A stretch of DNA of 50,978 bases, taken from assembly GCF_007004135.1 (NCBI RefSeq), contig NZ_VJMG01000065.1, forward strand, positions 1 through 50,978, given 5' to 3'. A model generated the notes under the pieces. That model did no database searches. It had not been told where the DNA came from and saw only the letters and a list, made by a program, of their open reading frames with translations. The DNA is from Affinirhizobium straminoryzae (GTDB taxonomy: Bacteria > Pseudomonadota > Alphaproteobacteria > Rhizobiales > Rhizobiaceae). The number at the start of each line of letters is the position of its first letter. Within the stretch, counting starts at the first letter, position 1. The translations under genes and the position numbers were made by a program. Below, piece by piece: positions 15,176 to 24,231 of the stretch.

Positions 15176-16408
15176 TCACGCCTGCGCGAAGCGTGCGACG
15201 ATGTCTGCAACGAGGCCCTCGACCGCGGGCCGATAGCGGGTGATCGTGTGGTCGGCGCGCTTGAAGACGGGAGCGGGCTCGATCCCGATATCCAGCTTCA
15301 GGGTGCCGAGGCGGATTTCCTCGGGGCTGTTGCTGGATGCCTTGAACATGTCGGCCTTGGGCGTGTAGCCGAGGATGCGATTTTCCGCCTTGTGGTCCTT
15401 CAGGGCGAAGGCGATGGAATTGATCCAGCTTTCCGCCATGTCGGCCGTGATCTTGCTGCGGCCGAGGAACTGTCGGGTTATGTTCATGATCTGCGTCACA
15501 ATGTAGTCCGTGCCGCGCACCTGGTGGATCTGCTGCCAGAGTGCCCCGGTCTGGGCGTTGTCCGTCCCGATGAAAACGAAGCCGCCATCCGCGATCGCAC
15601 CATCCACCCCCGTCTCGCCGGCCGTCACGATCGACACATTCGCTGCGAGCAGCTGCTGGCCCTCCGTCGATCCGTCCAGCAGCGAGAACGGGATCTTGCG
15701 CGACAGACCCGCCAGGCCATAGACCGGCTGATTGGCGAAGGGGTTGAAGGGAAGCCCGTCGCCCTGGTTGTCGATACGCGCGATCAGGCCGGCAATGCGC
15801 GGCGCCATCGGCCGCGTGACGATTGCAGCCCCCTCATAGACCCGGGCCGCGACGCCGATCGGCATCAGGCGCTCCGAGGACATGGTCTGACGCGCATTGA
15901 TCGCATTGGCAGCGGAGGTGTCGTCCACGTCCACCGGAGCGATGGCGAGGACCTTGCCGAGATTGGCCTCCAGAGCCGCGATCACGGGATTGACCGTATT
16001 CAGGTCCGGGCGCCACGCGGTGCGGCCGGCGAGGACGATGCGGGGCGTGGCATTGACCGCGCTCGGGATCGAGGAGATCGACTTGACGACATCGGCGATG
16101 GCGGCTGCAGTCGCCGCGGCGTTGGCGCCCTCGGCAACACGGAAAACCGTCACGTCCGCGCCGGCATTGAGGCTGATCATCTGATCGTTGATCCCCCGGA
16201 CGCAATCGGCCAGCAGCCCGCTTCCGAGCGCCTGGACGGCTTCGGCATTCGAAGAGGAGATGCGTTTGGGGACGCCCACCGGGAATTCGGTATTGGACGC
16301 GTTCGCGGAGGTCTCGATCACCAGGATCTTTGAGAAGTCCGCTCCCGACGCCGGGGTCGTTTCGGTGGTGGGGCGGAAGAACTGCATGCCGAAGGTCGGT
16401 GCGGTCAT
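15176..16408 (-). CDS. FI: contractile tail sheath protein, P2 FI type
   Basis: 410 aa. The N-terminus FGMQFFRPTTETTPASGADF, KILVIETSANASNTEFPVGV and the conserved C-terminal VRGTDYIVTQIMNITRQFLG region (near residue 300) are those of Myoviridae tail-sheath proteins. It proves a contractile tail. It opens the second tail operon, right after a terminator at 16461-16486, as in P2, where FI begins its own transcription unit. Confidence 0.92.
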   Translation of the reverse strand: MTAPTFGMQFFRPTTETTPASGADFSKILVIETSANASNTEFPVGVPKRISSSNAEAVQALGSGLLADCVRGINDQMISLNAGADVTVFRVAEGANAAATAAAIADVVKSISSIPSAVNATPRIVLAGRTAWRPDLNTVNPVIAALEANLGKVLAIAPVDVDDTSAANAINARQTMSSERLMPIGVAARVYEGAAIVTRPMAPRIAGLIARIDNQGDGLPFNPFANQPVYGLAGLSRKIPFSLLDGSTEGQQLLAANVSIVTAGETGVDGAIADGGFVFIGTDNAQTGALWQQIHQVRGTDYIVTQIMNITRQFLGRSKITADMAESWINSIAFALKDHKAENRILGYTPKADMFKASSNSPEEIRLGTLKLDIGIEPAPVFKRADHTITRYRPAVEGLVADIVARFAQA

Positions 16409-16460
16409 GTCGTATTGTCTCCAGACAGGTGCGCCTGCTCCAGGCGCCGGATTTCGGGCA

Positions 16461-16486
16461 TAAAAAAACCCGCCTCAAGGGCGGGT
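16461..16486 (-). terminator. Rho-independent terminator splitting the two tail operons
   Basis: On the minus strand ACCCGCC, a CTTGA loop and GGCGGGT are followed by seven T. It ends the transcript carrying the baseplate and fibre genes and lies 53 bp before the sheath start. P2 divides its tail genes at the same place. Confidence 0.85.
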
Positions 16487-16508
16487 TCGTTCGGGCAGGT
16501 GGCCGCTC

Positions 16509-16733
16509 TCAGAGCGGCTCGACGCGGTGCAGGGTCAAGACCGCGGTCTTCAGTGCGTTCACCCGCTCCAGGTGGAAGTCGAGAACGCAGAGCGCACCCA
16601 CCGCGCTGTTGCGGTGCCCTTCGTCGATATGCGTGGCCGCAGCGTTTACGGCCTCGAGGATCTCGGCGGCGTCACGCTGCAGGGCCTTGATCATCTGGGC
16701 AAAGGCGGCGAGTTTCATCGCTTCGTCGGTCAT
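16509..16733 (-). CDS. small helical phage protein
   Basis: 74 aa with GGAG eight nt before its ATG. The product is almost wholly helical (AFAQMIKALQRDAAEILEAV, HLERVNALKTAVLTLHR) and contains THIDEGHRN. It is the last gene before the operon terminator. The 156 bp upstream of it hold nothing recognisable. No family is known to me. Confidence 0.6.
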   Translation of the reverse strand: MTDEAMKLAAFAQMIKALQRDAAEILEAVNAAATHIDEGHRNSAVGALCVLDFHLERVNALKTAVLTLHRVEPL

Positions 16734-16889
16734 GTTTGCGTCTCCGTTTCAATGACCACACATTCGCTCTGGAGCGCCCGGAAGTGGAGCAATCCCAGTG
16801 CTTTGATCGCGGCACTGAAAACTGGTTTTGCTGACATCCGCGGATCCCGCCGCTATCGAGCGATGGTTTTGCTCGCGCTAAGCAGGAGC

Positions 16890-17075
16890 TTACGGAGCCT
16901 CCTGACGTGGCGGAAGCCACCGGGTTCCGTCCCACTCGTAGGCAGCGCCAGGCTTCAGCGGAATCTGGACCGTTCCCGGCGGGTACGTTGCGATGATGTC
17001 ATCGCTGGGCCAGCTTATGGTTTGCCAGTACCCCCAATCGGGGTCTGGATTGTACCACCCATATTCTGTCGTCAC
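16890..17075 (-). CDS. small tail-fibre-associated protein
   Basis: 61 aa, overlapping the fibre gene stop by 4 bp. The composition is aromatic (YGWYNPDPDWGYW) and ends YEWDGTRWLPPRQEAP. The 'x-W-DGTxW' motif is common in tail-fibre assembly and fibre-tip proteins. Coupled translation with the fibre supports a chaperone or tip role. Confidence 0.55.
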   Translation of the reverse strand: MTTEYGWYNPDPDWGYWQTISWPSDDIIATYPPGTVQIPLKPGAAYEWDGTRWLPPRQEAP

Positions 17076-18274
17076 GATCTAAGCTCCGCACAGTAGGTAA
17101 GTTGGGGCGTCCGGAATTCGTAGTAGTGCCACGGAGGGATATCCACGATCGGACTCTTGTAACCGCCGCCGCCCAGCTCAGTGATGAAAATTCGGCTGGC
17201 CGGCGTTTCACCGACATAGACACCTTGGCCTGCAGTGCTCCCGCTTGCAGACGGTGCGACCTTGATGATCCGGGGCTCGGTGTTCTGGTAGACGGTGTTG
17301 GCCACCCGGCTGGCGGTCATATCCTTCCAGGTTTGCGCGACGCCCGGTATTCTTGTCAGGCTTCCGAGATCGACAGGCGTGTCTGGCACGGTGATCGTTC
17401 GGTCGGCCGTCAACGCAGATAGATCGAAGGTCACGCGCCGGGCTCCGCCACCTGTCTGAGACAGTCGGCTGCTGGTCCAGATCACCCGCCAGGTTGAAGC
17501 CCCTTCCTTCTTCACCCACATCAACATTCCCGTGAAGGCGGTAATATTTACCCCTTCTGGCAGAATCAGACTTGCGCTGTGAGTGATGACGGACGCGCCT
17601 GCGAACCTCACCAGGTATTCGGTCCCATCCGCGGCCGATGTGCCGAAGCTGGTGATCGTAGCCGTCCCGGTAATATTCACGGATGGCGAACCAGCTGCGC
17701 CGAGATTGACGGTTGCGGCTGCCGCGACGTCGACGAAGGGAGTGGCGGAGTTCTTCTTCAGTGCTAGCGCCTGGCTCTGCGGTGTTGAAACCGGCTTTGC
17801 ACTGTCCGGGGTATTGTCGACCTGCCCAAGGCCGACATCAGCCTTCGACAGGGTTATGTCGCTTGTAAGTGCCTTTGCATTGATAGTGCGAGTTGCGGGA
17901 ACCCTTTCACCGAGAGCGGTTGACATCGTGGTCTGAAACGCTGCGAGGTCCTGCTGCGTAGCGTAATAGGATGGCAGTTGCCCGCCAAGCTTCAGAGCAT
18001 TTGGGAACGCGCCACCTATCAGGATCTGATCGAGATCCCGTTGGGCCGTTGAAATGCTCGCCTGCAGATTGGCAATCTGCGGCGCGACGGTCGCCTGGAT
18101 ATAGTCGAGCGAGGCCTGCACGCCTTGATCCATGAGATTCTGGAAGCTCGCTTCCAATGCTTCCCGCGCTCGAAGGCGTGCGCCGATATCGCCGAGCGCA
18201 CCGTTCCAGAGCGCGCGGTTGATCGGGGTCGGCGGCCAGGACGGCAGCTGATAGTCGTCAGAGCGGTCGGGCAT
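17072..18274 (-). CDS. tail fibre protein
   Basis: 400 aa from MPDRSDDYQLPSWPPTPINR. The frame extends to 18316, but 18274 avoids most of the overlap with the preceding small gene. Early helices (ALEASFQNLMDQGVQASLDY) precede the fibre motif LSKADVGLGQVDNTPDSAKP, the 'KADVGLGNVDNT' repeat shared by many phage fibres. The rest is beta-rich, Ser/Thr/Gly-rich shaft and tip. It lies after the baseplate genes in the P2 H position and is likely the main receptor-binding fibre. Confidence 0.8.
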   Translation of the reverse strand: MPDRSDDYQLPSWPPTPINRALWNGALGDIGARLRAREALEASFQNLMDQGVQASLDYIQATVAPQIANLQASISTAQRDLDQILIGGAFPNALKLGGQLPSYYATQQDLAAFQTTMSTALGERVPATRTINAKALTSDITLSKADVGLGQVDNTPDSAKPVSTPQSQALALKKNSATPFVDVAAAATVNLGAAGSPSVNITGTATITSFGTSAADGTEYLVRFAGASVITHSASLILPEGVNITAFTGMLMWVKKEGASTWRVIWTSSRLSQTGGGARRVTFDLSALTADRTITVPDTPVDLGSLTRIPGVAQTWKDMTASRVANTVYQNTEPRIIKVAPSASGSTAGQGVYVGETPASRIFITELGGGGYKSPIVDIPPWHYYEFRTPQLTYCAELRS

Positions 18275-18425
18275 AATCCACGGCCTCCTCGCCTTCCTGT
18301 TCGATAATGCGGGCAAGCGTCGCCCCGTCCATTTCGATTTCGTTCAACGGACCATGGGTGAAAGGGCCGAGCTTCACCGGTCGCGCCAGCTTGACCAGGT
18401 AGGTCGCTGATGGATCGAGCGTCAT
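18258..18425 (-). CDS. small phage protein before the tail fibre gene
   Basis: 55 aa from MTLDPSATYLVKLARPVKLG. The upstream frame adds MKED without a better ribosome site. It ends inside the fibre start region, so the two genes overlap by 17 bp. The sequence is a beta strand plus a helix (GATLARIIEQEGEEAV). No known function. Confidence 0.55.
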   Translation of the reverse strand: MTLDPSATYLVKLARPVKLGPFTHGPLNEIEMDGATLARIIEQEGEEAVDYARPL

Positions 18426-18436
18426 GGTATCCTCTT

Positions 18437-20701
18437 TCAAAGTGCGGCGATGAAGGCGTCCTGCAGGAAGGGGACGCTGACGACGTTGTTGGTGGAGGCC
18501 TGAACGCGCATGCGCGCCGAGCCGGTGGCTGCTCCCAGGGCGTAGGTCGAGACATAGGTGCGCCTTGCAGGAGCGGCCGGGTCCACGGTCACCACGGTCG
18601 TCGACGGGGTGATCACGGCCCCGCCCACCATGATGCGGGGGCTGAAGGTGTGACGCGCTGCATCGAAGGCATCGACCGTGAATTGCGTCACGATCGAGCT
18701 GGTCGAAATGCCGAATGCGAACTCCGCACTGACGCCCACCATGCTGTTGCGGTTGCGCGCCACGCGGGAGACGGCCTTGTCATCCAGCTGGATCATGGGC
18801 TGCAGGTCGGCCGTGCCCAGCATCACCATCCGCAGCTCGACGCTTGCCGGCAGTCCGACGAGGGGGTTTCTGGTCGGATCGCCATCGTCGAGTTCGGTCC
18901 AGGTCGATGAGCCGGCGGGCCGGATCTCGAAACCCAGCTGGCAGCCGCCCGGCACCCAGCCGGCAAACAGCAGGTCAATCTGCGTCATGCCGTCTGCGAG
19001 CGTGAGTGCCTGCATGGGCACCACTGTCCGGGGGCTCCGGTAGCGCGCTCCGTTGATCCGGAAGCACAGGTCGGTTTCCGTTGACCCCTGCGCAAATGCA
19101 CCGTCGGTGGTGATGAACAGCGAGCCGCCGGTGTACTTGTTTGACGACGAGATGGACAACGCATGCGGACCGGTCGTGACCGTCACGATCGCGTAACGCC
19201 GGCCGCTTTCCAGAAGCGTGATCGGCAGGCTGCACCTGTTCCAGCCGACCGTCAGGCCGCGATGGGCAAGCACCCCCTGTGCGAGGACCGCATCAAAACG
19301 GGGCGTTCCCGCATTTGTCGTCTCCACGATGAAGACATGTACGTCGCCATCGATGCCGACCCGGGCAAAATGGAGGTCCAGGCTGGTCATCTGCATCGGC
19401 TGCGCAACGAGGAAGGTCTGCGCATAGACAGAGCCGTTGATACCGATCTCCTCGGTCACATAGTCCCAATAAGCTTCCGTGTAGGTTTCCTGCCGGATCT
19501 GGCGCACACCGTAGGTCTGATGCCCCCTGCCATAGTTCTGCTCGATGCTGACGACTTCGAAGGTCTCGCCGTTGATCGAAAAGATCTGGCCGACCCGCGC
19601 ATCGCCACCGAGCGCTGCCCAGTTCGCCTTGTTCTCGCACACCACCTGTGTCGGCCCGTAGGTGACACGGACCCGGCTTGCCTCCTTGCGCACGGCTGTG
19701 GTGGTCGTGTGGACGAGTTGCGAGATGTTGACGCTTGCGTCGATCGACGCGTTTTCGATCCGCACCACCTCGTCGAAGGCGGGAACCATGCGCCGCCCGC
19801 GAAAGGCAATCGCGGGATTGTCCTCTGCCTGCACCTCGAGCCGCGCCTGGGCGCTGGCGGCAAAGCCGAAGCGCACGCCTTCATCGACACGGGCGAGCCA
19901 GTCCGCATGCGCCAGGTCCCACTTGTTGGGGATGAGGCCCGGATCGAACACATAGGCTCTGGCCGTATCCGGCAGGTCCAGCTTCAGCCGGGTGGCGCCA
20001 ATATCCCGCTGCATCTGCCGAATGATTTCGGGGCGCGGGATATCGATCAGCCTGCCCTGAATATTGGTGATCTGGGTTTCGATCGTTTCCGTGCGCAGGA
20101 ACAGGCCCGACAGATCCACCTCAAGAGCGGTTACACGCCCCTCGACCTCGTACAGCGTCTTTACGCGGCTCTCATTGCCGGGCTCGATGGTGTCGACCCC
20201 GGTGGATTTCAGGAGGACATAGGAGATGCAGGCGTCCGTTTGCGCCACGACAGGCTTTGCCGGCACGGGGTTTGCCTCGCCCGCCTGGACGATCAGGGAC
20301 ACGACACGCTTGACCGTTTTCGGCGTCGTGCGCTGTACGATCACGCTGGTTTCCGGATCCTCCGAGGTTTCGAAGGGCCGGTTCGCGGCTTCCTCGACCT
20401 CCGAGCCGCGCAGCAGGATGGCCACCCAGCGTTGGTCGGAGGCGGCGGCCGGGATCTGTAGCTGCAAGTTCAGATCACGTGGAGCGGCATGCTCATAGAC
20501 GCCGCCGCCGGCCACATAGCGGCCAGCCGATACGGTGATTTCCTGAGCCGATTTCCGCGCCACGGTAAAGGCTGCCCAGTGTGCGGGATAGCCGATGGCA
20601 TCAAGCCAGATGCCATCGGTTGCCTCCTGGGCGAAGGCTCCGATGCTCTGGAAATCGCTCGGTTCGGCGATTTCCGCCTCGGTGAACAAGATGCGCTTCA
20701 T
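18437..20701 (-). CDS. large baseplate-proximal tail protein (DUF4815-like)
   Basis: 754 aa, a size and position typical of the large DUF4815-type tail proteins found after gpI in myoviruses without a P2-style H gene. Its N-terminal region includes QEITVSAGRYVAGGGVYEHA. A helix-rich middle (RVTALEVDLSGLFLRTETIE) is followed by beta-rich domains, and the C-terminus has bacterial-Ig-like strands. It probably links baseplate wedges to the fibre encoded downstream. The DUF assignment is from overall layout, not a search. Confidence 0.65.
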   Translation of the reverse strand: MKRILFTEAEIAEPSDFQSIGAFAQEATDGIWLDAIGYPAHWAAFTVARKSAQEITVSAGRYVAGGGVYEHAAPRDLNLQLQIPAAASDQRWVAILLRGSEVEEAANRPFETSEDPETSVIVQRTTPKTVKRVVSLIVQAGEANPVPAKPVVAQTDACISYVLLKSTGVDTIEPGNESRVKTLYEVEGRVTALEVDLSGLFLRTETIETQITNIQGRLIDIPRPEIIRQMQRDIGATRLKLDLPDTARAYVFDPGLIPNKWDLAHADWLARVDEGVRFGFAASAQARLEVQAEDNPAIAFRGRRMVPAFDEVVRIENASIDASVNISQLVHTTTTAVRKEASRVRVTYGPTQVVCENKANWAALGGDARVGQIFSINGETFEVVSIEQNYGRGHQTYGVRQIRQETYTEAYWDYVTEEIGINGSVYAQTFLVAQPMQMTSLDLHFARVGIDGDVHVFIVETTNAGTPRFDAVLAQGVLAHRGLTVGWNRCSLPITLLESGRRYAIVTVTTGPHALSISSSNKYTGGSLFITTDGAFAQGSTETDLCFRINGARYRSPRTVVPMQALTLADGMTQIDLLFAGWVPGGCQLGFEIRPAGSSTWTELDDGDPTRNPLVGLPASVELRMVMLGTADLQPMIQLDDKAVSRVARNRNSMVGVSAEFAFGISTSSIVTQFTVDAFDAARHTFSPRIMVGGAVITPSTTVVTVDPAAPARRTYVSTYALGAATGSARMRVQASTNNVVSVPFLQDAFIAAL

Positions 20702-20710
20702 GTCAGGTCC

Positions 20711-21376
20711 TCAGTCAAGGCGCGCGCGATCGATGAAGCCCCCGAAAACGTGGCCTGCATCGATCGGCAGATTGTCCTGGAAGGTGATCCCGCGCCGCCA
20801 GGCGAAGGTCACGGTGTATTGGGTCTCGGCCGCTTTCGCGATCGTCATGGCCGTCTTCACCCGTCGCAGAGGCTCCGTGTCGATCAGCGTCAAAGCCTGT
20901 CGCCCGAGGGATGCGCGTCCGATCTGAAAGCGGTTGGCCGGGCCCTTCAGCGCGACCTTGACGAGGTAGTGGGCGACGAAGGGTCTATGCCCTAACGGAG
21001 TGCGTCCGAGCGCCGCCCGGCCAAATGTGAAACGGGCGGGGTAGGCGATGCGGTCGACGATCTCCGCGTCGACGAATGCGAGATAGCGCTTCAGGCCCTG
21101 CAGGGTGCCTTTCAGCGCACCAAGCGGAGACGCCGGATAGAGGCTCGATACGCCGGCACATTGGGCGATCATTTCCCGTTTGCGGTCAGGCGACCAGTCA
21201 TCGAACCACAGATCCACCGAATGATGCGCCGCAAGCCAGGGCAGGAAGCGGGGCGGAGTGCGATAGGGATCGATGATGTCCGCATAGGGCACCGGAAGCT
21301 CGTCCGACATCCCCGCAGCCATGGCCTTTTCGAACCGCCCGGCGCTATCGGGCAGGAGCGCCGTTACGTCGCTCAT
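20711..21376 (-). CDS. I: baseplate protein, P2 gpI type
   Basis: 221 aa. LLPDSAGRFEKAMAAGMSDE and the block RTPPRFLPWLAAHHSVDLWF are the hallmark of phage tail protein I. The centre also contains a repeated 'GRAxLGRxPLG' element. It overlaps the gpJ stop by 4 bp. It forms part of the baseplate wedge. Confidence 0.88.
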   Translation of the reverse strand: MSDVTALLPDSAGRFEKAMAAGMSDELPVPYADIIDPYRTPPRFLPWLAAHHSVDLWFDDWSPDRKREMIAQCAGVSSLYPASPLGALKGTLQGLKRYLAFVDAEIVDRIAYPARFTFGRAALGRTPLGHRPFVAHYLVKVALKGPANRFQIGRASLGRQALTLIDTEPLRRVKTAMTIAKAAETQYTVTFAWRRGITFQDNLPIDAGHVFGGFIDRARLD

Positions 21377-22317
21377 GCGCGCACCTCGATCGCAATCGTC
21401 AGACTGGTCATCACCGGGACCGCGTAGGGCTGAGGATCGATCGAAACGGGTGAGAGATCGCGAACCCGGATGACGCCACCGCCATAGGCTGCACCTGCGA
21501 GCAAACCCTCGGGGATCTCGCCTGCGATGACCGCACGCTCTGTCGCAGCCGCCCTAACCCGAACCATGGCCTCTTCATGAACGGTCTGTGCAGAGGGACC
21601 GAAGCCCGGCACTTCGAGAACGAGCGAGACCGTATATTCGTGGCGGATCGCCGCCATGACCGAAATGGACACTGCCTCCGGCGCTCGATCGGGAGCCGTC
21701 ACTGTAGCCCGCACCTGCGCCAGCTCGGCGGAGGTCGGCAGGCGACCGAAGGGGCCGATGATCACCACATCGGTGTCACCGCGACGCCCGTGCACCGCAT
21801 AGCCGTTCACGCGCGCGTCCCAGAGGCCGAGGGTCCGATCCTCGGATTGCGGCCAGGCTGTCCAGGCATCGTAGAGATATCGACCAGCCGATCCCGCGCA
21901 GGGCGTGTCAAATGACAGGAGGTAGCGACGCAGGAGGGCGCTATCGCCTTCCATGATGGCGGCCGCCGTGTCCGTTGCCTGCGCGATGGTCCGACGCTGG
22001 ATATTGCGGCAGGCCACCAGCGCATCGAGATTGCTGCCCGTTGAGAGAGGCGCCAGAAGCGCCTTCAGCCCGTCGTTGACCCGATTGCGATCCAGATTGC
22101 GGAGGTAGCGCCAGGCGCGCCCCACCACGATTGCCGGATGCGTGGCAAGATCGGCCTCGGTGAAGTCCGGAAGCGTCGGATCGATTGCCTGCTGTGCGGC
22201 CCATTCTGTCAGAAAGCGCGCCTTGTAGTCGCTCTCCAGCTGCTCCAGCGAGATCGTTTCGATGGCGGTCGGAGCCGGAAGGCGCGACAGATCGATTGTC
22301 GTCGGCGCATAGATCAT
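21373..22317 (-). CDS. J: baseplate wedge protein, P2 gpJ type
   Basis: 314 aa. IDLSRLPAPTAIETISLEQL, then DYKARFLTEW, and the later RYLLSFDTPCAGSAGRYLYD and ADPVDVVI-like GDTDVVIIGPFGRLP identify the Baseplate_J family. It overlaps gpW by 4 bp upstream and gpI by 4 bp downstream, so the whole V-W-J-I block is translationally coupled. Confidence 0.9.
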   Translation of the reverse strand: MIYAPTTIDLSRLPAPTAIETISLEQLESDYKARFLTEWAAQQAIDPTLPDFTEADLATHPAIVVGRAWRYLRNLDRNRVNDGLKALLAPLSTGSNLDALVACRNIQRRTIAQATDTAAAIMEGDSALLRRYLLSFDTPCAGSAGRYLYDAWTAWPQSEDRTLGLWDARVNGYAVHGRRGDTDVVIIGPFGRLPTSAELAQVRATVTAPDRAPEAVSISVMAAIRHEYTVSLVLEVPGFGPSAQTVHEEAMVRVRAAATERAVIAGEIPEGLLAGAAYGGGVIRVRDLSPVSIDPQPYAVPVMTSLTIAIEVRA

Positions 22318-22703
22318 AGCAGGGTCACTCCTCCGTTGACACCGAGCCCGAAGCTCACCACGCGGTCGACCGTTTCGTCGCCGAGGTGCCCTTTCGGACG
22401 GTAGTCCACTTCAATCATAAGGCCCGCCACACCGTTTCTGATGTCATCGATCGAACCTGTCGCGGTGATGCGCCGGACCTTGAACCGCGGCTCCCAGAGA
22501 TCAATGGCGGTGGCGATCAGCTGCTGCCACGCGGCAAAAAGGGCCGGCGTCATCGCGCGGCCAAGCAGCTCCGCAATCCCTCCGCCGAATTCCCGCAGCA
22601 GGGGGACGCTGGAGATGCGCGTGCCGAGCGTGAATGTGACCGCCTGATAGGCGCTATCGAGATTGGAGATCCGGGCGCCGGTGCGCCGGTCAAGCCCGGT
22701 CAT
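22314..22703 (-). CDS. W: baseplate protein, P2 gpW / T4 gp25 type
   Basis: 129 aa from MTGLDRRTGA. ISNLDSAYQAVTFTLGTRIS, VPLLREFGGGIAELLGRAM and LIEVDYRP are gp25-like lysozyme-fold wedge signatures, including the EFG motif. The start lies inside the preceding small gene (22690-22905). The longer frame to 22760 is only that overlap. Confidence 0.88.
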   Translation of the reverse strand: MTGLDRRTGARISNLDSAYQAVTFTLGTRISSVPLLREFGGGIAELLGRAMTPALFAAWQQLIATAIDLWEPRFKVRRITATGSIDDIRNGVAGLMIEVDYRPKGHLGDETVDRVVSFGLGVNGGVTLL

Positions 22704-22905
22704 CACTGGTCCCGTCTTGCACGGCGGGCTGGGGTGAAATCCGGCCGAGCGCCTGATCATAAAGAGCCTCGGCCGTCGTGAGGCGAACGGCTCCCTCCGT
22801 CACGGGATGGCCATTGACCATGTCCACGCCCTTGGCGACTGCGTAGATCGTGCGTCCGTCGTCGCCGGCAGGCGCTGCTTGCGCCGCCGCTTTGCGTCTT
22901 GCCAT
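22690..22905 (-). CDS. small protein between gpV and gpW
   Basis: 71 aa from MARRKAAAQ, with AGGAG seven nt upstream. A basic, alanine-rich start is followed by DDGRTIYAVAKGVDMVNGHP and a helix TTAEALYDQALGRI. It overlaps gpW by 14 bp. Inserted in an otherwise conserved V-W pair; function unknown. Confidence 0.6.
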   Translation of the reverse strand: MARRKAAAQAAPAGDDGRTIYAVAKGVDMVNGHPVTEGAVRLTTAEALYDQALGRISPQPAVQDGTSDDRA

Positions 22906-22919
22906 TGCTTGTCTCCTGA

Positions 22920-23456
22920 TCAATCCACGGCCTTGACGACCGATGAGCCTTCAACGATGGGCCAGCGTCCTGCAGAAGACCCCGACCTTACTTCGACGAG
23001 GTCGCCGATACGCGCGACCGGCTTTCCGCCTTCTCCGCCGAGTGAAACCGATGGCGCTTCGACGACGACGTGGCTGTCTGCGCGAATATGCAGCACGCCA
23101 TCGACAACAGAGATCCGCACGCCGGCCGCCGCGAAGACGTTGGCGGCCATGTTGTCGTTCGGGCTTGCGTGATCCTCGGAATATCCCCCGCGGATCAGCA
23201 GGCCTTGCCGGGGATCGCCGCCGGGGTTGATCACGCCGACGATCTGCCCTTTTTCGAGTGGGATCGACGTCTTGCCGGTTTCGGGATGAGGAAGCCACGG
23301 GGACAGGTAAGGGCTGCCGTCCGGATTTTCCCCGAGCTTGAGCCGATAGCCCTTTGCGGCGTCCACATGCTCGACCGGCCCCACCGTGATCATCCGGCCG
23401 AAAGCGTTCCTGAGCGCCTCGACATCCATCCTGAGGGCGAGAAACTCACGGATCAT
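22920..23456 (-). CDS. V: baseplate spike protein, P2 gpV type
   Basis: 178 aa. MIREFLALRMDVEALRNAFG with MITVGPVEHV, then KTSIPLEKGQIVGVINPGGD and RQGLLIRGGYSED, are the OB-fold of gpV. The C-terminal part would be the triple-beta-helix membrane-piercing tip. It opens the V-W-J-I baseplate block and overlaps the upstream gene by 11 bp. Confidence 0.88.
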   Translation of the reverse strand: MIREFLALRMDVEALRNAFGRMITVGPVEHVDAAKGYRLKLGENPDGSPYLSPWLPHPETGKTSIPLEKGQIVGVINPGGDPRQGLLIRGGYSEDHASPNDNMAANVFAAAGVRISVVDGVLHIRADSHVVVEAPSVSLGGEGGKPVARIGDLVEVRSGSSAGRWPIVEGSSVVKAVD

Positions 23457-24231
23457 GGCTGATGACCACAGGTTTGGCGCCGGGCATGGAAAGCTCTACG
23501 TCGGCGGGTGTGTCGATGGCTGCCGGTATTTGTCCAAGGGCGGCCATGCCGGCATCTGTGGTGAACAGGCCGGACTGCAGGATGCGCCAATCCGGTCGGT
23601 CCGGACTGCCCTCCAGCATCAATCGCCATGATGCGGCAATCAGCGCAAAGCCCGGATCTCCATCAGCTTCGAGAGCTGTGAGCCCTGCCTCGATCGCATC
23701 AGGCAGGGTGTCTCCGGGCATGGGGTCCGGAAGCACCTCGGCCTTGAATTGGGTGAAACGGGCGGCATGCTTGCTGCCCGTTTCGGGATCCGTCGCCCGC
23801 ACGTCCTTGATGGTACCGATCGACGTGACCAGGCTGCGAAAGAGCACGGCCCAGCTGTTATCCGGATCGTGCAGGGCGCAGCGCCACTGGAAGTCCAGCA
23901 GGTTGAGCATCGCCTCGTAGGAGGCATCGCTTTCGCCGATCGCACCGAGGACGATCACACCGTTCTCGTCCCGGATCTCGCGCCCTGTCGCCACACCGGT
24001 CTGCACCATGATGGTCAGACTTGCCGGACGACCCATCACGCCCCGCGTGGCCTGTCCATCCTCGGCCTGCTCGGCTTCTTCGACAGAGGCGATCAGGATG
24101 GGCGCCGGCTGGCCAGCGAGAAAGCCGGCAAGCGGGTCGATCTTGCTGTCATAGACGAACTCCCCCGCCAGTGTGCGACCCCGCCAGGCCTCGACCAGGG
24201 CGATCTGGATCAGTTGGCGCACAAGGCTCAT
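23446..24231 (-). CDS. head-tail region protein of unknown function
   Basis: 261 aa. LIQIALVEAWRGRTLAGEFV, PILIASVEEAEQ and the acidic centre DENGVIVLGAIGES suggest a mixed alpha/beta protein. The position between the capsid-side genes and gpV is where head completion and tail-terminator proteins are encoded in lambda-head/P2-tail mosaics. It overlaps both neighbours. Confidence 0.65.
   Translation of the reverse strand: MSLVRQLIQIALVEAWRGRTLAGEFVYDSKIDPLAGFLAGQPAPILIASVEEAEQAEDGQATRGVMGRPASLTIMVQTGVATGREIRDENGVIVLGAIGESDASYEAMLNLLDFQWRCALHDPDNSWAVLFRSLVTSIGTIKDVRATDPETGSKHAARFTQFKAEVLPDPMPGDTLPDAIEAGLTALEADGDPGFALIAASWRLMLEGSPDRPDWRILQSGLFTTDAGMAALGQIPAAIDTPADVELSMPGAKPVVISHDP

Noticed and set aside
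13414..16333. Long plus-strand open frames opposite the tape-measure, tube and sheath genes (435 and 580 codons)
   Set aside because: They are antisense shadows of well-identified P2-type genes in GC-rich DNA; their translations are arginine/glycine/proline/histidine-rich with no domain.
19163..20461. 432-codon plus-strand frame
   Set aside because: Shadow of the 754-aa tail protein on the other strand; composition is typical of an antisense frame.
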